A stretch of DNA of 64,000 bases from an uncultured Elusimicrobia bacterium (GTDB lineage Bacteria > Elusimicrobiota > Elusimicrobia > Elusimicrobiales > UBA9959): the NCBI GenBank assembly GCA_903867985.1, contig CAIPTO010000082.1:1-64000 (forward strand), in the 5' to 3' direction. A model generated the notes under the pieces. The model was not told the origin of the DNA. It saw only the letters and a program-made list of their open reading frames with translations, and searched no databases. The position numbers and the translations under genes are program-made. Below, one piece after another: positions 17,697 through 26,436 of the stretch (position 1 is its first letter; the number at the start of each line of letters is the position of its first letter).

Positions 17697-17751
17697 AAGG
17701 CAGTTTAGGTGCGAAGTGAAGTAATTTTCCTTTGTTCAAGAGAGACCGCTT

Positions 17752-19911
17752 ATGGCTGAAAAAAAAGAAATTTCCGGTTGGCGTAAAAGATTTCTCGCTA
17801 ACAGGATGAGTTTTGAAAGCATCATGTTTGAAAAAGAGCTGGTCGTGCAGGATCGCGAAAGCCTTGGCAAGGGCCTGGCCGGCGCGCTCGCCATAGGGAT
17901 ATTCGCGTCGCTGCTTACCGCCCAGTGGGTGTTGAGGCAGGGATATTTGTTTACCGCCGCAGACTCCGCCGGCTTCCAGATGGCGTTCTCCTGTCTGGAT
18001 CATTTCAAGTCCGGCGGCGTGTGGAATCTTTTTAAGCCGCTTTCAAACGGTTTCGGCGCGCCGGTGATACCGCCGCTTTACTATCTCACCTATGTGCCGG
18101 TCCTGAAATTCATCACCGGCAACCTGAATTGGGCGATGGTCCTGGTGAACACATTCTATCTGACCGGGTTGGCCCTGGCTCTCTTCATCGCCATAAAAAA
18201 GAACCGGAATAATAAATCCGGCTGGCTCGGCGTTTCTGTCGCCATGGCCATGCCTTTCGTCCTGGAAACAGCAAGGCATCCCGATTACAGACTGGCCTCC
18301 ATGGCGCTGGCCGCGGCGGCTTACGCGGCTTTCATAAATTCAGAAGAATTCGAATATCCGTCCTGGAATTTGTGGTGCGGCGTTTTCTTCGGTCTCGGGT
18401 TTTTCTCCGACACCATGTTCTGGGTCTATATGCTCCCGCTTGTGCCTTTCATTATAAGCGGCCTTACCAATCAATTGTCCGGCGGTTCCATACTTAAGGG
18501 TCTGTTGCCGGGCGCAGTTCTGGCCCTGCCCTGGTACGCTTTCGCCTCCGTCTCCTGGGCGGTGCAGTATTTTTCCGGCTCCGCCGCGACGGACGCCTTA
18601 AGGCCGGGGCTGTGGCTCTGTCTGGCCGGCCTTTCCGGGGTCGCCGGTTTCCCGCTTTTCCTGCTGGGGGGAGCGGCGCTTACCTGGATGTATTTTTCCG
18701 TTTTTATGCCATACGCTTCCAGGAAAATAGTTGCCGCCTGGTTCTGGGTTCCTTTAGTGGTAGTTTATTTTCTGTTCAAAGGCCGGCCTGAATATATGTA
18801 CCCCGCGCTTTTGCCCATGGCCGTGGCGGTGGCGGTGATGACGCCTGGCCGGGCGCGCAAATACCTGATGGGTCTGGCCCTGTGTTTACTTGTGGTGAAC
18901 CAATCCGGGCTGGTGTCGCCTGTTTCGCTGTGGGGAGCGCGTTTAGCCGGCAGTCCGAAACCCTCTGGGGCGCAATACCGGATGCCGGAACTGATGGCCG
19001 AGCTTAAGTCAAGGGCGGCCGGGCCCCTGGCCGCTAAAGTTGCCCTGGTAGGTGAGGATGAAAACTTCAATCATACGAGCCTGAATTATCTTTCTGAGGA
19101 GATGGGACATGCCGCTATGAAGTTTGCCGTGCCGCAGCCCGGCACGCTCTCCCTGGCGGATTTCGTGGTCTATAAGACCGGCGCTTTCGGCGCTGTCAGA
19201 TCCGGAGATTGGGCCCCGCTGGCCGCGGAGATTTCCAGGCCCTGGTTCGCTAAGGCTTTTTCCCGCGCGGCCTCGTTTAATCTGGCGGATACTTCACAAC
19301 TTGTCCTTTACGCTAAAAACCCTGTATCCGGCCCCGCGTTCCCGGACGGGAAATATCCTTTTAAAAAAGTGAATCTGGGGGGGATCCTCATGGATGAGGG
19401 TACGCTCAGACTTTCCGGTTTTAATGCGGCCGGAGGCGTTTACGATACGGCCGTGCTTTTTTCTCCTTATGCGACGCTGGATGGCCTGGATATTTACGGC
19501 CTCAACATTGAGATATCCGGTTTTTCCTGCATCTCGCACACCGGCGCTGTCTCGGACATTCAGGCGACCGGAACCGGGATAGTACGGATCATTTCAGCAA
19601 AGATCAGCAACTACTCCCTGCAGCAGTATCTTGCCGGAAAATATCCGGGTCTGCAAAATATGGAGGTCAAGCTGGATAATACGGTGCAGATATCCGGAGA
19701 GCGTAACGGGGAAAAGGTGTATGGGGAACTTTCTCTGTCGGCGCGGCTGCCGGAAGTATATCTCCATCTGCAGAATTTAACTTACGCCGGGTATAACGTT
19801 CCCGATTTCCTGCTGGATATGTTTAAAATTAAATACGACCTGTCCGGGTTGCCATACGATATCCGGTTTAACCGCATAAAAGTTGCAGGCGAGATGCTGG
19901 AGATATCCTGA
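17752..19911 (+). CDS. Large membrane protein, GT-C-like, with a soluble C-terminal beta domain
   Basis: A 719-residue protein. About 10 hydrophobic segments span residues 45-395, in a layout resembling GT-C glycosyltransferases or PMT/YfhO-like membrane proteins. The first loop after helix 1 contains TAADSAGFQMAF, where an acidic residue would be expected in a GT-C enzyme. Residues from about 400 are soluble. The last 130 or so (SAKISNYSLQQYLAGKYPGL onwards, ending LSGLPYDIRFNRIKVAGEML) resemble the DUF2993/LmeA lipid-binding fold by pattern. Both domain calls are by eye and the fusion is unusual. It is followed after 2 bases by a secreted peptidase-like lipoprotein. Confidence 0.6.
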   Translation: MAEKKEISGWRKRFLANRMSFESIMFEKELVVQDRESLGKGLAGALAIGIFASLLTAQWVLRQGYLFTAADSAGFQMAFSCLDHFKSGGVWNLFKPLSNGFGAPVIPPLYYLTYVPVLKFITGNLNWAMVLVNTFYLTGLALALFIAIKKNRNNKSGWLGVSVAMAMPFVLETARHPDYRLASMALAAAAYAAFINSEEFEYPSWNLWCGVFFGLGFFSDTMFWVYMLPLVPFIISGLTNQLSGGSILKGLLPGAVLALPWYAFASVSWAVQYFSGSAATDALRPGLWLCLAGLSGVAGFPLFLLGGAALTWMYFSVFMPYASRKIVAAWFWVPLVVVYFLFKGRPEYMYPALLPMAVAVAVMTPGRARKYLMGLALCLLVVNQSGLVSPVSLWGARLAGSPKPSGAQYRMPELMAELKSRAAGPLAAKVALVGEDENFNHTSLNYLSEEMGHAAMKFAVPQPGTLSLADFVVYKTGAFGAVRSGDWAPLAAEISRPWFAKAFSRAASFNLADTSQLVLYAKNPVSGPAFPDGKYPFKKVNLGGILMDEGTLRLSGFNAAGGVYDTAVLFSPYATLDGLDIYGLNIEISGFSCISHTGAVSDIQATGTGIVRIISAKISNYSLQQYLAGKYPGLQNMEVKLDNTVQISGERNGEKVYGELSLSARLPEVYLHLQNLTYAGYNVPDFLLDMFKIKYDLSGLPYDIRFNRIKVAGEMLEIS

Positions 19912-19913
19912 AA

Positions 19914-20774
19914 ATGACAATCGTTCACCGCCGTCGCGTATTTAGCCCTTTATTCCTCTGCGTCTCCGTGTTTTTATCCCTGCTGTTGGGCGGCTGCGTA
20001 CCGCTGCCGGAGGGAGCTCTGGCTGGCATCTCCAAACCCGACATCCAGGCGACCGAACCGCCATATACCGGGCTCGCGCCGGGCTACAAGACCTATGAAA
20101 GCGCCCACTTCATGGTAAAAGCTTATACCAGTGAAACGGCTGTGTCCTACTCCGTTATCTGCGAGGAGGGGTACAACCGGGTGATGGGCGACGTGGGGCT
20201 CTACTCCTTCGCTCTGGCCAAGCCCTATAATATTGTCGTCTATAAAGACTCTGCTGAGTATATAAAAAAGACCGGTCAGCCAAGTTGGTCGGGCGGGATG
20301 TCGCAGGGCAACGCCATATTGGTTTACGAGTCCCAGGGGGCCGGCGCCATACTCGCGCACGAAATGACTCATCTCATTTTTAACGAGTTCATGGGGCTGG
20401 CCAACAGCGTGGATTTTAAATGGATCAACGAAGGCCTGGCTGTATACGAGGAGACCAGAGCCTCCGTTTCCTCCAAAGCCGCTTATAGCCAGCGGGTGAC
20501 TTCGCTGGTGGAGCCCAACCCCGTTCCTTTTTCGCAGATGATCAACCTGGCGCCGCAGGGTGAGCAGACCGCTGTTGTTGAGCGCTGGTACGCCCAGGTG
20601 GGCTCGGTGGTTTCTTTTATGATCAACGAAGGCGGTACGCTGGGTTTTTCCATATTTATTACTAAACTCAAATCCGGAGCCTCCGCTGACGCGGCTGTAG
20701 CTGAGGCGTTCCCGGGACTGTGGAAAAATATCGGCGATGTAGAGAAAGCGTGGCTGTTAAATATAAAACGCTAA
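19914..20774 (+). CDS. Peptidase MA-like (gluzincin-type) lipoprotein
   Basis: A 286-residue predicted lipoprotein with lipobox LGGC near residue 28. The catalytic region has a zinc HExxH motif, HEMTH at about residues 149-153, and a downstream Glu in WINEGLAVYEE near residue 172, the gluzincin arrangement of the peptidase-MA superfamily. It is probably an active metalloprotease in the periplasm or at the outer membrane. It starts 2 bases after the membrane protein gene, so the two likely work together. Substrate unknown. Confidence 0.85.
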   Translation: MTIVHRRRVFSPLFLCVSVFLSLLLGGCVPLPEGALAGISKPDIQATEPPYTGLAPGYKTYESAHFMVKAYTSETAVSYSVICEEGYNRVMGDVGLYSFALAKPYNIVVYKDSAEYIKKTGQPSWSGGMSQGNAILVYESQGAGAILAHEMTHLIFNEFMGLANSVDFKWINEGLAVYEETRASVSSKAAYSQRVTSLVEPNPVPFSQMINLAPQGEQTAVVERWYAQVGSVVSFMINEGGTLGFSIFITKLKSGASADAAVAEAFPGLWKNIGDVEKAWLLNIKR

Positions 20775-20916
20775 TTGCCATAAGCCATAGGCTTTAGGCT
20801 ATAAGCTTTAAGCCATACGCGGAAAATAGGAACTCTCTAAAGTATACGGCGTACGACAAATAGCAATCGGCAGCCGGTATTCTGCCTATGGCGTATGGCT
20901 TAAAGCTTATAGCAGT
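20774..20916. repeat. Palindromic word-repeat element, gene-less relative of the four-helix-bundle element
   Basis: Left arm 20777-20820 and right arm 20883-20916 contain a perfect 23-bp inverted repeat (20798-20820 with 20891-20913). The words are GCCATA/AGGCTTTA-like. The outer 26 bases (20774-20799) are identical to 56758-56783, the left end of the element around the four-helix-bundle gene. About 70 bases of unrelated sequence lie between the arms. The element fills the gap and ends 6 bases before the copA start. Confidence 0.85.
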
Positions 20917-20921
20917 TTATT

Positions 20922-23129
20922 ATGCCCGACAAATTTGTTTTACCGGAAGAAAATTTAAAAAAAGCGGTAATTCCACTTGAGGGCGTCCATTGTGCCAGCT
21001 GTGTTGAGCGCGTCGAGAGCGGCCTCGCCCGCATGCCCGGCATCCGCAGGGTTTCCGTCCATCTTCCTTCAAGAACCGCTTTTCTAACCTATGACCCGGC
21101 ACTCGCCACCACCGAAGCGATAACGCTGCGGATCGCCGAATTGGGCTACAAGGCGCTTGCTGTTTCCCAGTCGCCGGCTAAGGCCGAAAATATCGCCGGG
21201 GCGGAACTTGAGCGTGAGAAGCGCTATTTCCTGAAAAAATTTCTCGTCTCGCTCGCGGTTACGGGTTTCCTGCTGATGGGCCGCGTTTTTGATTCTTCGC
21301 CGTATACCATGATGATCGCCGCCGCCTTTGCCTGGTGGTGGTGCGGCTCCCATTTCCACGCCGGCCTTATCCGTTCGCTTAAGGCGCGCGCCGCGGATAT
21401 GAATACGCTGGTCTCTTTAAGCACCAGCGTCACTTTTTTCTACGGTGTATTCATTACTGTTTTTCCGGCCGCTATGTCCATGTCATACCACGCGCAGTGG
21501 CACGAGGTGGCCATGCTTATCACCTTTATAAATCTCGGGCGTTGGCTTGAAGCCCGCTCAAAGAGCGCGGCGGCGGCAGCGGTCTCCAATCTGTTTAAAA
21601 TCGCGCCCAAGTTCGCGCGCCGTGTCAGGGACGGCAGAGAGGAACTCATACGCGCTGAAGAAATACTGCCCGGCGACGTGATCTCGCTCCGGCCCGGGGA
21701 ACAAGTGCCGGTGGACGGGGCGGTTCTGAGCGGCTTTTCAGCCATAGACGAAGCCCTTCTGACCGGGGAGGCGCTGCCGCAGGAGAAAAGTCCCGGTTCC
21801 AGGATTTACGCGGGGACGATAAATACTACCGGCGCGCTGGAATTCTCAGCCACCGGAGTAGGGGAAGATATGGTCCTGATGAAGATCATCAAGGCCGTGG
21901 AAGAAAGTCAGGCGGCTAAAACCTCCACCCAGCGGCTGGTTGACCGCATCGCGGCCTGGTTCGTGCCTTTTGTCCTGCTTACGGCTTTTACGGCGCTGGG
22001 ATTCTGGCTTTATTATACCGACGTTTCCCGCTCGGTAAATGTGTTCGCGGCTGTGCTGGCGGTGGCCTGTCCCTGCGCTCTGGGGCTGGCCGTCCCCATG
22101 GCCTTGGCGGTCGGTTTCGGCCGGGCAGCCGGCCTCGGAATCCTAATAAATAACGGCGACGTACCTGAGCGCATTTCCAAAGTTGACGTTGTCATCTTCG
22201 ATAAGACCGGCACCATAACCGAAGGCCGTCTTAAAGTATCAAAGCTGCGGCCCTGGAAGATAAGCGAAACCGAATTTCTGGCGCTGCTTTTAAGCGCCGA
22301 ATCCAAATCAGAGCATCCCTTCGCGGCTGCGGTAAGACTTTACGCAGAAGGCCGCGTGCCTTCTTATGAGGCCCCGTCCGCTATAGAGGTGGTCCCCGGT
22401 AAGGGCGTAGCCGTTCAACTTAAGGACCGTGAGATCAAGGCGGGAAGTCAGAAGTGGTTCGTTGAGGAGGGGATAGCGCTGCCCGCGGATTCATTGGCGG
22501 AACTCAGGAATGATGACGGCTCTCTTCTCCTGCTGGCCGAAAACGGGCGGTTTGTCGGATATGTCGTGCTTGCCGATTCTATGCGCCCCGAAGCCGCCGG
22601 GCTCATCAAAGAGCTTGCTTCAATGGGCATAAAGCCTGTAATCGCTTCCGGAGACCGCGCGGCCGCGGTTTCAGCGGCCGCGGTAACGCTGGGCATTACT
22701 GAATTTTACTCCGAGGTTTTTCCAGAGGAGAAACGGCAGATCGTCCTGCGTCATAAAGCGCTTGGGCTGAAGGTCGCGGTCGTGGGTGACGGCTTTAACG
22801 ACGCGGCGGCTCTCTCAGAAGCCGATATCGGAATAGCCCTACGGTCCGGCACAGATATCGCGGTCAAAGCAAGCGATATCACGCTTATGCATAACGGCAT
22901 TGCCGGCGTAGCCCAGGCTGTGAAACTCGCCAGGATAATCCGCAGGGTTATTATCGAGAACCTGCTCTGGGCCTTTGCTTATAATATCATCCTCATCCCG
23001 CTCGCGGCAGGCGCCTTTTACCCGGCGTTCGGTCTGACCATCCCGCCGTATTTCGCCGGGGGCGCTATGGCCTTAAGTTCTGTTTCGGTGGTGATGAATT
23101 CGTTACGGCTTAAAAAGATGAAAATTTAA
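20922..23129 (+). CDS. copA: Copper-type P1B ATPase
   Basis: A 735-residue heavy-metal-exporting ATPase. An N-terminal HMA domain carries the metal-binding CASC (Cys24, Cys27). Next come membrane helices, the actuator motif TGEALPQEK, the transmembrane CPC motif (residues 382-384), the phosphorylated Asp in DKTGTITEG (about residue 427), SEHP near 462, and the hinge GDGFNDAAAL near 622. The CPC motif and single HMA domain favour Cu+ (or Ag+) export. No copper-responsive regulator or chaperone is adjacent. The short intergenic element just upstream may carry or disturb its expression signals. Confidence 0.93.
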   Translation: MPDKFVLPEENLKKAVIPLEGVHCASCVERVESGLARMPGIRRVSVHLPSRTAFLTYDPALATTEAITLRIAELGYKALAVSQSPAKAENIAGAELEREKRYFLKKFLVSLAVTGFLLMGRVFDSSPYTMMIAAAFAWWWCGSHFHAGLIRSLKARAADMNTLVSLSTSVTFFYGVFITVFPAAMSMSYHAQWHEVAMLITFINLGRWLEARSKSAAAAAVSNLFKIAPKFARRVRDGREELIRAEEILPGDVISLRPGEQVPVDGAVLSGFSAIDEALLTGEALPQEKSPGSRIYAGTINTTGALEFSATGVGEDMVLMKIIKAVEESQAAKTSTQRLVDRIAAWFVPFVLLTAFTALGFWLYYTDVSRSVNVFAAVLAVACPCALGLAVPMALAVGFGRAAGLGILINNGDVPERISKVDVVIFDKTGTITEGRLKVSKLRPWKISETEFLALLLSAESKSEHPFAAAVRLYAEGRVPSYEAPSAIEVVPGKGVAVQLKDREIKAGSQKWFVEEGIALPADSLAELRNDDGSLLLLAENGRFVGYVVLADSMRPEAAGLIKELASMGIKPVIASGDRAAAVSAAAVTLGITEFYSEVFPEEKRQIVLRHKALGLKVAVVGDGFNDAAALSEADIGIALRSGTDIAVKASDITLMHNGIAGVAQAVKLARIIRRVIIENLLWAFAYNIILIPLAAGAFYPAFGLTIPPYFAGGAMALSSVSVVMNSLRLKKMKI

Positions 23130-23170
23130 TACAATGCCGGCCGCCCGGCAGCTAAAAAAGGAGATATCTC

Positions 23171-23578
23171 ATGAAAAATAAATCTACCCGTTTCGGCTAT
23201 ACCTCGGCCCAGGCCCAGAGCGTGAATAAAATAAAGCTTCCGCCCATTGAGGCCTGGGAAAACCAGTATAAGCGGGATTACACTATCAGGATCATACATC
23301 CGGAATTCACCTCGGTCTGCCCTAAAACAGGCCTGCCGGATTTCGGCACTATTACAGTGGAGTATGTGCCGGGCAAACTTTGTCTTGAATTAAAATCGCT
23401 TAAATATTATTTTCTGCAATACCGCAACCTGGGTATTTTTATGGAAAACATCGCCAACCGCGTGCTTGACGATGTCGTCGCGGCCATAAAGCCCAAATCC
23501 TGCGTAGTCACGGGTGAATTTACGCCCCGCGGCGGCCTCCGTTCCGTCATTGAAGCAAAGTACAATCGTAAACTTTAG
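23171..23578 (+). CDS. queF: NADPH-dependent 7-cyano-7-deazaguanine reductase
   Basis: Converts preQ0 to preQ1 in queuosine biosynthesis. 135 residues, the short unimodular form. It has the catalytic Cys50 in SVCPKTG, Asp57 in the LPDFG segment, and the QueF motif ELKSLKYYF near residue 75. The later motif reads RNLGIFMENIANRV; many homologues have FHE or FYE where this protein has FME, with the Glu retained. A strong ribosome site (AAAGGAG) precedes the ATG. No other queuosine gene and no clear preQ1 riboswitch is nearby. Confidence 0.93.
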   Translation: MKNKSTRFGYTSAQAQSVNKIKLPPIEAWENQYKRDYTIRIIHPEFTSVCPKTGLPDFGTITVEYVPGKLCLELKSLKYYFLQYRNLGIFMENIANRVLDDVVAAIKPKSCVVTGEFTPRGGLRSVIEAKYNRKL

Positions 23579-23690
23579 ATGGCGGGTGGTGTTGTGGCAA
23601 TGGCAATCCGTTTTTTTGTAGTCTTTCAGAAAGCGGCTGGCGCTTTCGGCGTCGGGAAACCTGGTTTAGGGGCGGACATTCGGTGAAATA

Positions 23691-24410
23691 ATGGCGAATA
23701 TAAAAGTCGTTCTGGTCACTCGTGATCTGGGGGTCGCGGGGTTTTGCGCCGCGGCCTTCAATAATTCTTTTGCGGATTTTGAATGCGCCTGCGACTCCGG
23801 AAAATTCAGGGAAGCGCTGAAAGCCGGGTTCGACGCCATTCTGCTGGATATGGCTGATCTGGCTGATTTGACGGGCTTTAAAACCACGGAAGACGCGTGC
23901 GGCCATCTCAGGAGACTGGGGCGTAAAAATGTGATAATCGTCATGAGCGCAGCCGTTCTGCCTCCGGGTCAGGTGGTGTCCATTTTAAACAGCGGCGCGA
24001 ACGATGTTATTACCGGAGAATGGCGGTTTCGGGTGATAGCGGAACAGGTAAAAGCGCTGGTTAACTTCTCCTCCGTGGGAATTAAAAAAAGCAGAAAAAA
24101 GGTATCCCTGAACGACGGCTCCATCACCATGGATATCGCGGCCCGGAGATGTATGGTAACGGAGGGCGCCGCCTCCGCGAGAGAGGTTTCCCTGACCGGA
24201 AATGAATTCAAGATTTTAAACCTTATGGTTTCGCGCAAAGGTGCGCTTGTTACCTATATGGATTTTAAGAATAAGCTGTGGCCGGACAGGATGTTCCAGG
24301 CCGAAGTCAAGCACTCCCTTCTGCAGCATCTGACCGATCTGAGAAGGAAGCTGGGCCCGCTGGGCGCGCGGATAGAAAATGTGTGGGGAGAAGGGTTCCG
24401 GATAACCTGA
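23691..24410 (+). CDS. Winged-helix response regulator with incomplete receiver
   Basis: A 239-residue OmpR/PhoB-like protein. The N-terminal receiver (about 1-120) keeps a candidate phospho-acceptor Asp in AILLDMADL near residue 47. It lacks the first acidic pair (VLVTRDLG) and the conserved Lys (ANDVITGEW). The C-terminal winged helix (about 140-238) is normal: SLTGNEFKILNLMV, HSLLQHLTDLRRKLG and IENVWGEGFRI. The stop overlaps the kinase start by one base (TGATG), so expression is coupled. Direct 11-bp-spaced boxes at 26374-26401 are a good candidate target. Confidence 0.87.
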   Translation: MANIKVVLVTRDLGVAGFCAAAFNNSFADFECACDSGKFREALKAGFDAILLDMADLADLTGFKTTEDACGHLRRLGRKNVIIVMSAAVLPPGQVVSILNSGANDVITGEWRFRVIAEQVKALVNFSSVGIKKSRKKVSLNDGSITMDIAARRCMVTEGAASAREVSLTGNEFKILNLMVSRKGALVTYMDFKNKLWPDRMFQAEVKHSLLQHLTDLRRKLGPLGARIENVWGEGFRIT

Positions 24411-25879
24411 TGTCGATAAAAATTAAAATAAGTCTAATCATGGCCGTCCTTGTGGTTTTGGTGCTGGTGCTTTTCAGCAGCATCCTTTATTTTTCACAGA
24501 GCCGTGTTATTTACGCGCAGGAGCGTCTCCGGCACGCTACAATAGCCGAGTCGCTGGCGCAGGTGGCGGAGGAGAGCCTGCTTAGCGGTGACGACTTTTC
24601 GCTGATAAATTACACTTTCAAACTTACGAAAAATTCCGCCCTGGTAGCGGCTTACGTTTTTGACGGGCAAAAGTATCTTTCTCACACGAACAAGCAGCTT
24701 GTCCGGATCGTAGTGGCGACCCCGCAGGAATTTAGCGGGCCGGACGACGAGACCATCTCGAAAGAAATAATAGTCGGCGGGAACAGATATCTGGTCCGTA
24801 CGGTCTTTTCAAAAAAAATCGTCACGGTGGTGATGCGGTCAGCTCTTGACCGGATCTTCCTGGAAATACTGAAGGTTTCCCTGGTGGTTTTTTTGATAAG
24901 TATGGTCACGGCTTATTTCTTCGCCCTGAGTCTGGTCGCCCCGGTGCTGAAATTGTCCCTGGCCGCGCGCGAAGTGGGAAAAGGGGATCTCAGCGTGGAA
25001 ATGGAAACCTCCGTGCCGGACGGCGGCGGGGATGAGATGGAAACGCTCAAAAGGGACTTCAATTCCATGGTGGCCAGACTGCGCCAGCTTGACGAGATGA
25101 AGAAAGACTTTGTCTCTTCCGTCACACATGAGCTTAAATCTCCGCTCAGCGCGGTGGAATCCTACGTTGACCTTCTGAGCACGGGTTTTGTCCGCGCACA
25201 GGGAAAGGCTGACGCAGGCATGAAGCAGACGCTGGCCGAATGGATCGGGGACGTCGCCTATATACAGCAGAATACCAGGCGGCTTTTCGCGTTTATTAAC
25301 GATCTGCTGGATACGGCGAAAATGGAACGCGGCGCTTTCGGTATAAAAAAATCAAAAGTGGAGATGGCGGAGCTTATCACGCAGGCGATCCGTGTTTTTT
25401 CCTTAAAAGCGGAGAGTTTGGGGGTGAAGCTTGATACGGAAGCGTCTCTTGTCCGGCTTCCGGCAATGATGGTGGATGGCGAACGTGTTAAGCAGGTGCT
25501 CCTTAATCTCATTTCAAACGCCTTAAAATATACGCGGCCCGGGGGGAGAATAACGGTGTCAGCTGAGATGGTTGACGATTTGCGTCTGACATTTTTGTGT
25601 AAAAGGCATCAGCCGTCCGGCGCCGGCGGCGCCCAGGCAAGTTACGCTTTGATTTGCGTATCGGACACCGGCGTGGGTATTCCGGCCGGGGATCTTGAAA
25701 GGGTGTTTGGCAAATTTGAACAGGTTAAGACCTCCGGATATCTGGTTAAGGGCGCCAAAGGCGTAGGGCTGGGGCTTTATATAGCTAAAAGTATCGTTGA
25801 GGCGCATGGCGGGGATATATGGGTTGAAAGCGCGGAGGGGGCCGGCAGCCGGTTTTACTTCGCGCTTCCCAGGGAATAA
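24410..25879 (+). CDS. Membrane sensor histidine kinase
   Basis: A 489-residue kinase. TM1 is at about residues 8-29, then an extracytoplasmic sensor of about 110 residues, TM2 near 148-172 and a HAMP linker (to about 220). The HisKA H-box FVSSVTHELKSPLSAVE holds His240. The HATPase domain has its N-box (LLNLISNALKYT), G1 (DTGVGIP), F-box (FGKFEQ) and G2 (GVGLGLY). About 20 residues (CKRHQPSGAGGAQ region) lie between N-box and G1, longer than usual. I chose the ATG at 24410, coupled to the upstream regulator, over an earlier in-frame start at 24278 that would bury the kinase start in that gene. Confidence 0.93.
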   Translation: MSIKIKISLIMAVLVVLVLVLFSSILYFSQSRVIYAQERLRHATIAESLAQVAEESLLSGDDFSLINYTFKLTKNSALVAAYVFDGQKYLSHTNKQLVRIVVATPQEFSGPDDETISKEIIVGGNRYLVRTVFSKKIVTVVMRSALDRIFLEILKVSLVVFLISMVTAYFFALSLVAPVLKLSLAAREVGKGDLSVEMETSVPDGGGDEMETLKRDFNSMVARLRQLDEMKKDFVSSVTHELKSPLSAVESYVDLLSTGFVRAQGKADAGMKQTLAEWIGDVAYIQQNTRRLFAFINDLLDTAKMERGAFGIKKSKVEMAELITQAIRVFSLKAESLGVKLDTEASLVRLPAMMVDGERVKQVLLNLISNALKYTRPGGRITVSAEMVDDLRLTFLCKRHQPSGAGGAQASYALICVSDTGVGIPAGDLERVFGKFEQVKTSGYLVKGAKGVGLGLYIAKSIVEAHGGDIWVESAEGAGSRFYFALPRE

Positions 25880-25882
25880 AAT

Positions 25883-26245
25883 ATGAAAATGATACTTGTC
25901 GTGGATGATGAGGAAGATTTTCACAGGGTGCTCAGGCGGGTGCTTGAGCCGGAAGGCTATAAGGTGGTTTCTTCGCTCAGCGCTGAGGAGGCTATGCGGC
26001 TGCTGGATGCCGTGGTGCCGGACTTGGCGATACTGGACTGGAACCTGCCCGGCATTACCGGGGTGGAATTAGCTAAGGCGATGAAGCAGAACCCGCGGTT
26101 TCAGAAAATTCCGCTGATAATGTACACTGTCAGGGAAAGTGAGATCGACCAGGTGGACGCGTATTCCTACGGCATACAGTTTTTTCTCACCAAACCCGTG
26201 GGATCCGCCGTACTCATCGCTAAAGTCAAACAGTTGCTTCAGTAG
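25883..26245 (+). CDS. Single-domain response regulator
   Basis: A 120-residue stand-alone receiver starting 3 bases after the kinase stop. It has the acidic DDEED near residues 8-12, the phospho-acceptor Asp in AILDWNLPGITG near residue 51, Thr in MYTVRES, and the Lys in LTKPV. All active-site residues are present, so this is the likely phosphate acceptor of the adjacent kinase, whereas the first gene of the operon has a damaged receiver. Confidence 0.92.
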   Translation: MKMILVVDDEEDFHRVLRRVLEPEGYKVVSSLSAEEAMRLLDAVVPDLAILDWNLPGITGVELAKAMKQNPRFQKIPLIMYTVRESEIDQVDAYSYGIQFFLTKPVGSAVLIAKVKQLLQ

Positions 26246-26287
26246 ATCCGGGACGCTTGACTGAATGATTGTTGCGGTTTGATCCCC

Positions 26288-26340
26288 GACGACGCCTCAG
26301 TTTATAAAGTTTGAGGGGGCGGCACGTCTCGTTGTTTTTT
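26288..26340 (+). terminator. Possible terminator after the two-component operon
   Basis: GCCTCA and TGAGGGGGC can pair around an A/T-rich loop, and a seven-T run follows about 20 bases later. The distance between stem and T-run makes this weak. Confidence 0.25.
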
Positions 26341-26373
26341 TGTCTACCTATGTGGCATCCCGCCCTGTCTGAA

Positions 26374-26401
26374 TCTTGATTAAATCTTGACTATTTCTTG
26401 A
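26374..26401 (+). promoter_or_regulatory. Three TCTTGA direct repeats at 11-bp spacing
   Basis: TCTTGA occurs at 26374-26379, 26385-26390 and 26396-26401, exactly 11 bases apart, one helical turn. Tandem half-sites with 10-11 bp period are the classic binding arrangement of OmpR/PhoB winged-helix regulators. The array follows a two-component operon with such a regulator and abuts a promoter of the next gene. Confidence 0.65.
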
Positions 26402-26429
26402 TTGTGCTGGCCCCATTTCGGGGGTATAC
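26402..26429 (+). promoter_or_regulatory. Candidate promoter of the secreted C-terminal-domain protein gene
   Basis: TTGTGC (26402-26407), a 16-base spacer and TATACT (26424-26429). The ATG at 26437 lies only 8 bases after the -10 box, and no ribosome site is visible, so the transcript could be leaderless. Confidence 0.4.
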
Positions 26430-26436
26430 TTTATGT

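Noticed and set aside
24278-25879. Longer start for the histidine kinase at 24278
   Set aside because: It would overlap the preceding regulator by 130 bases with a hydrophilic extension. The ATG at 24410 is coupled to the upstream stop and directly precedes the membrane helix.
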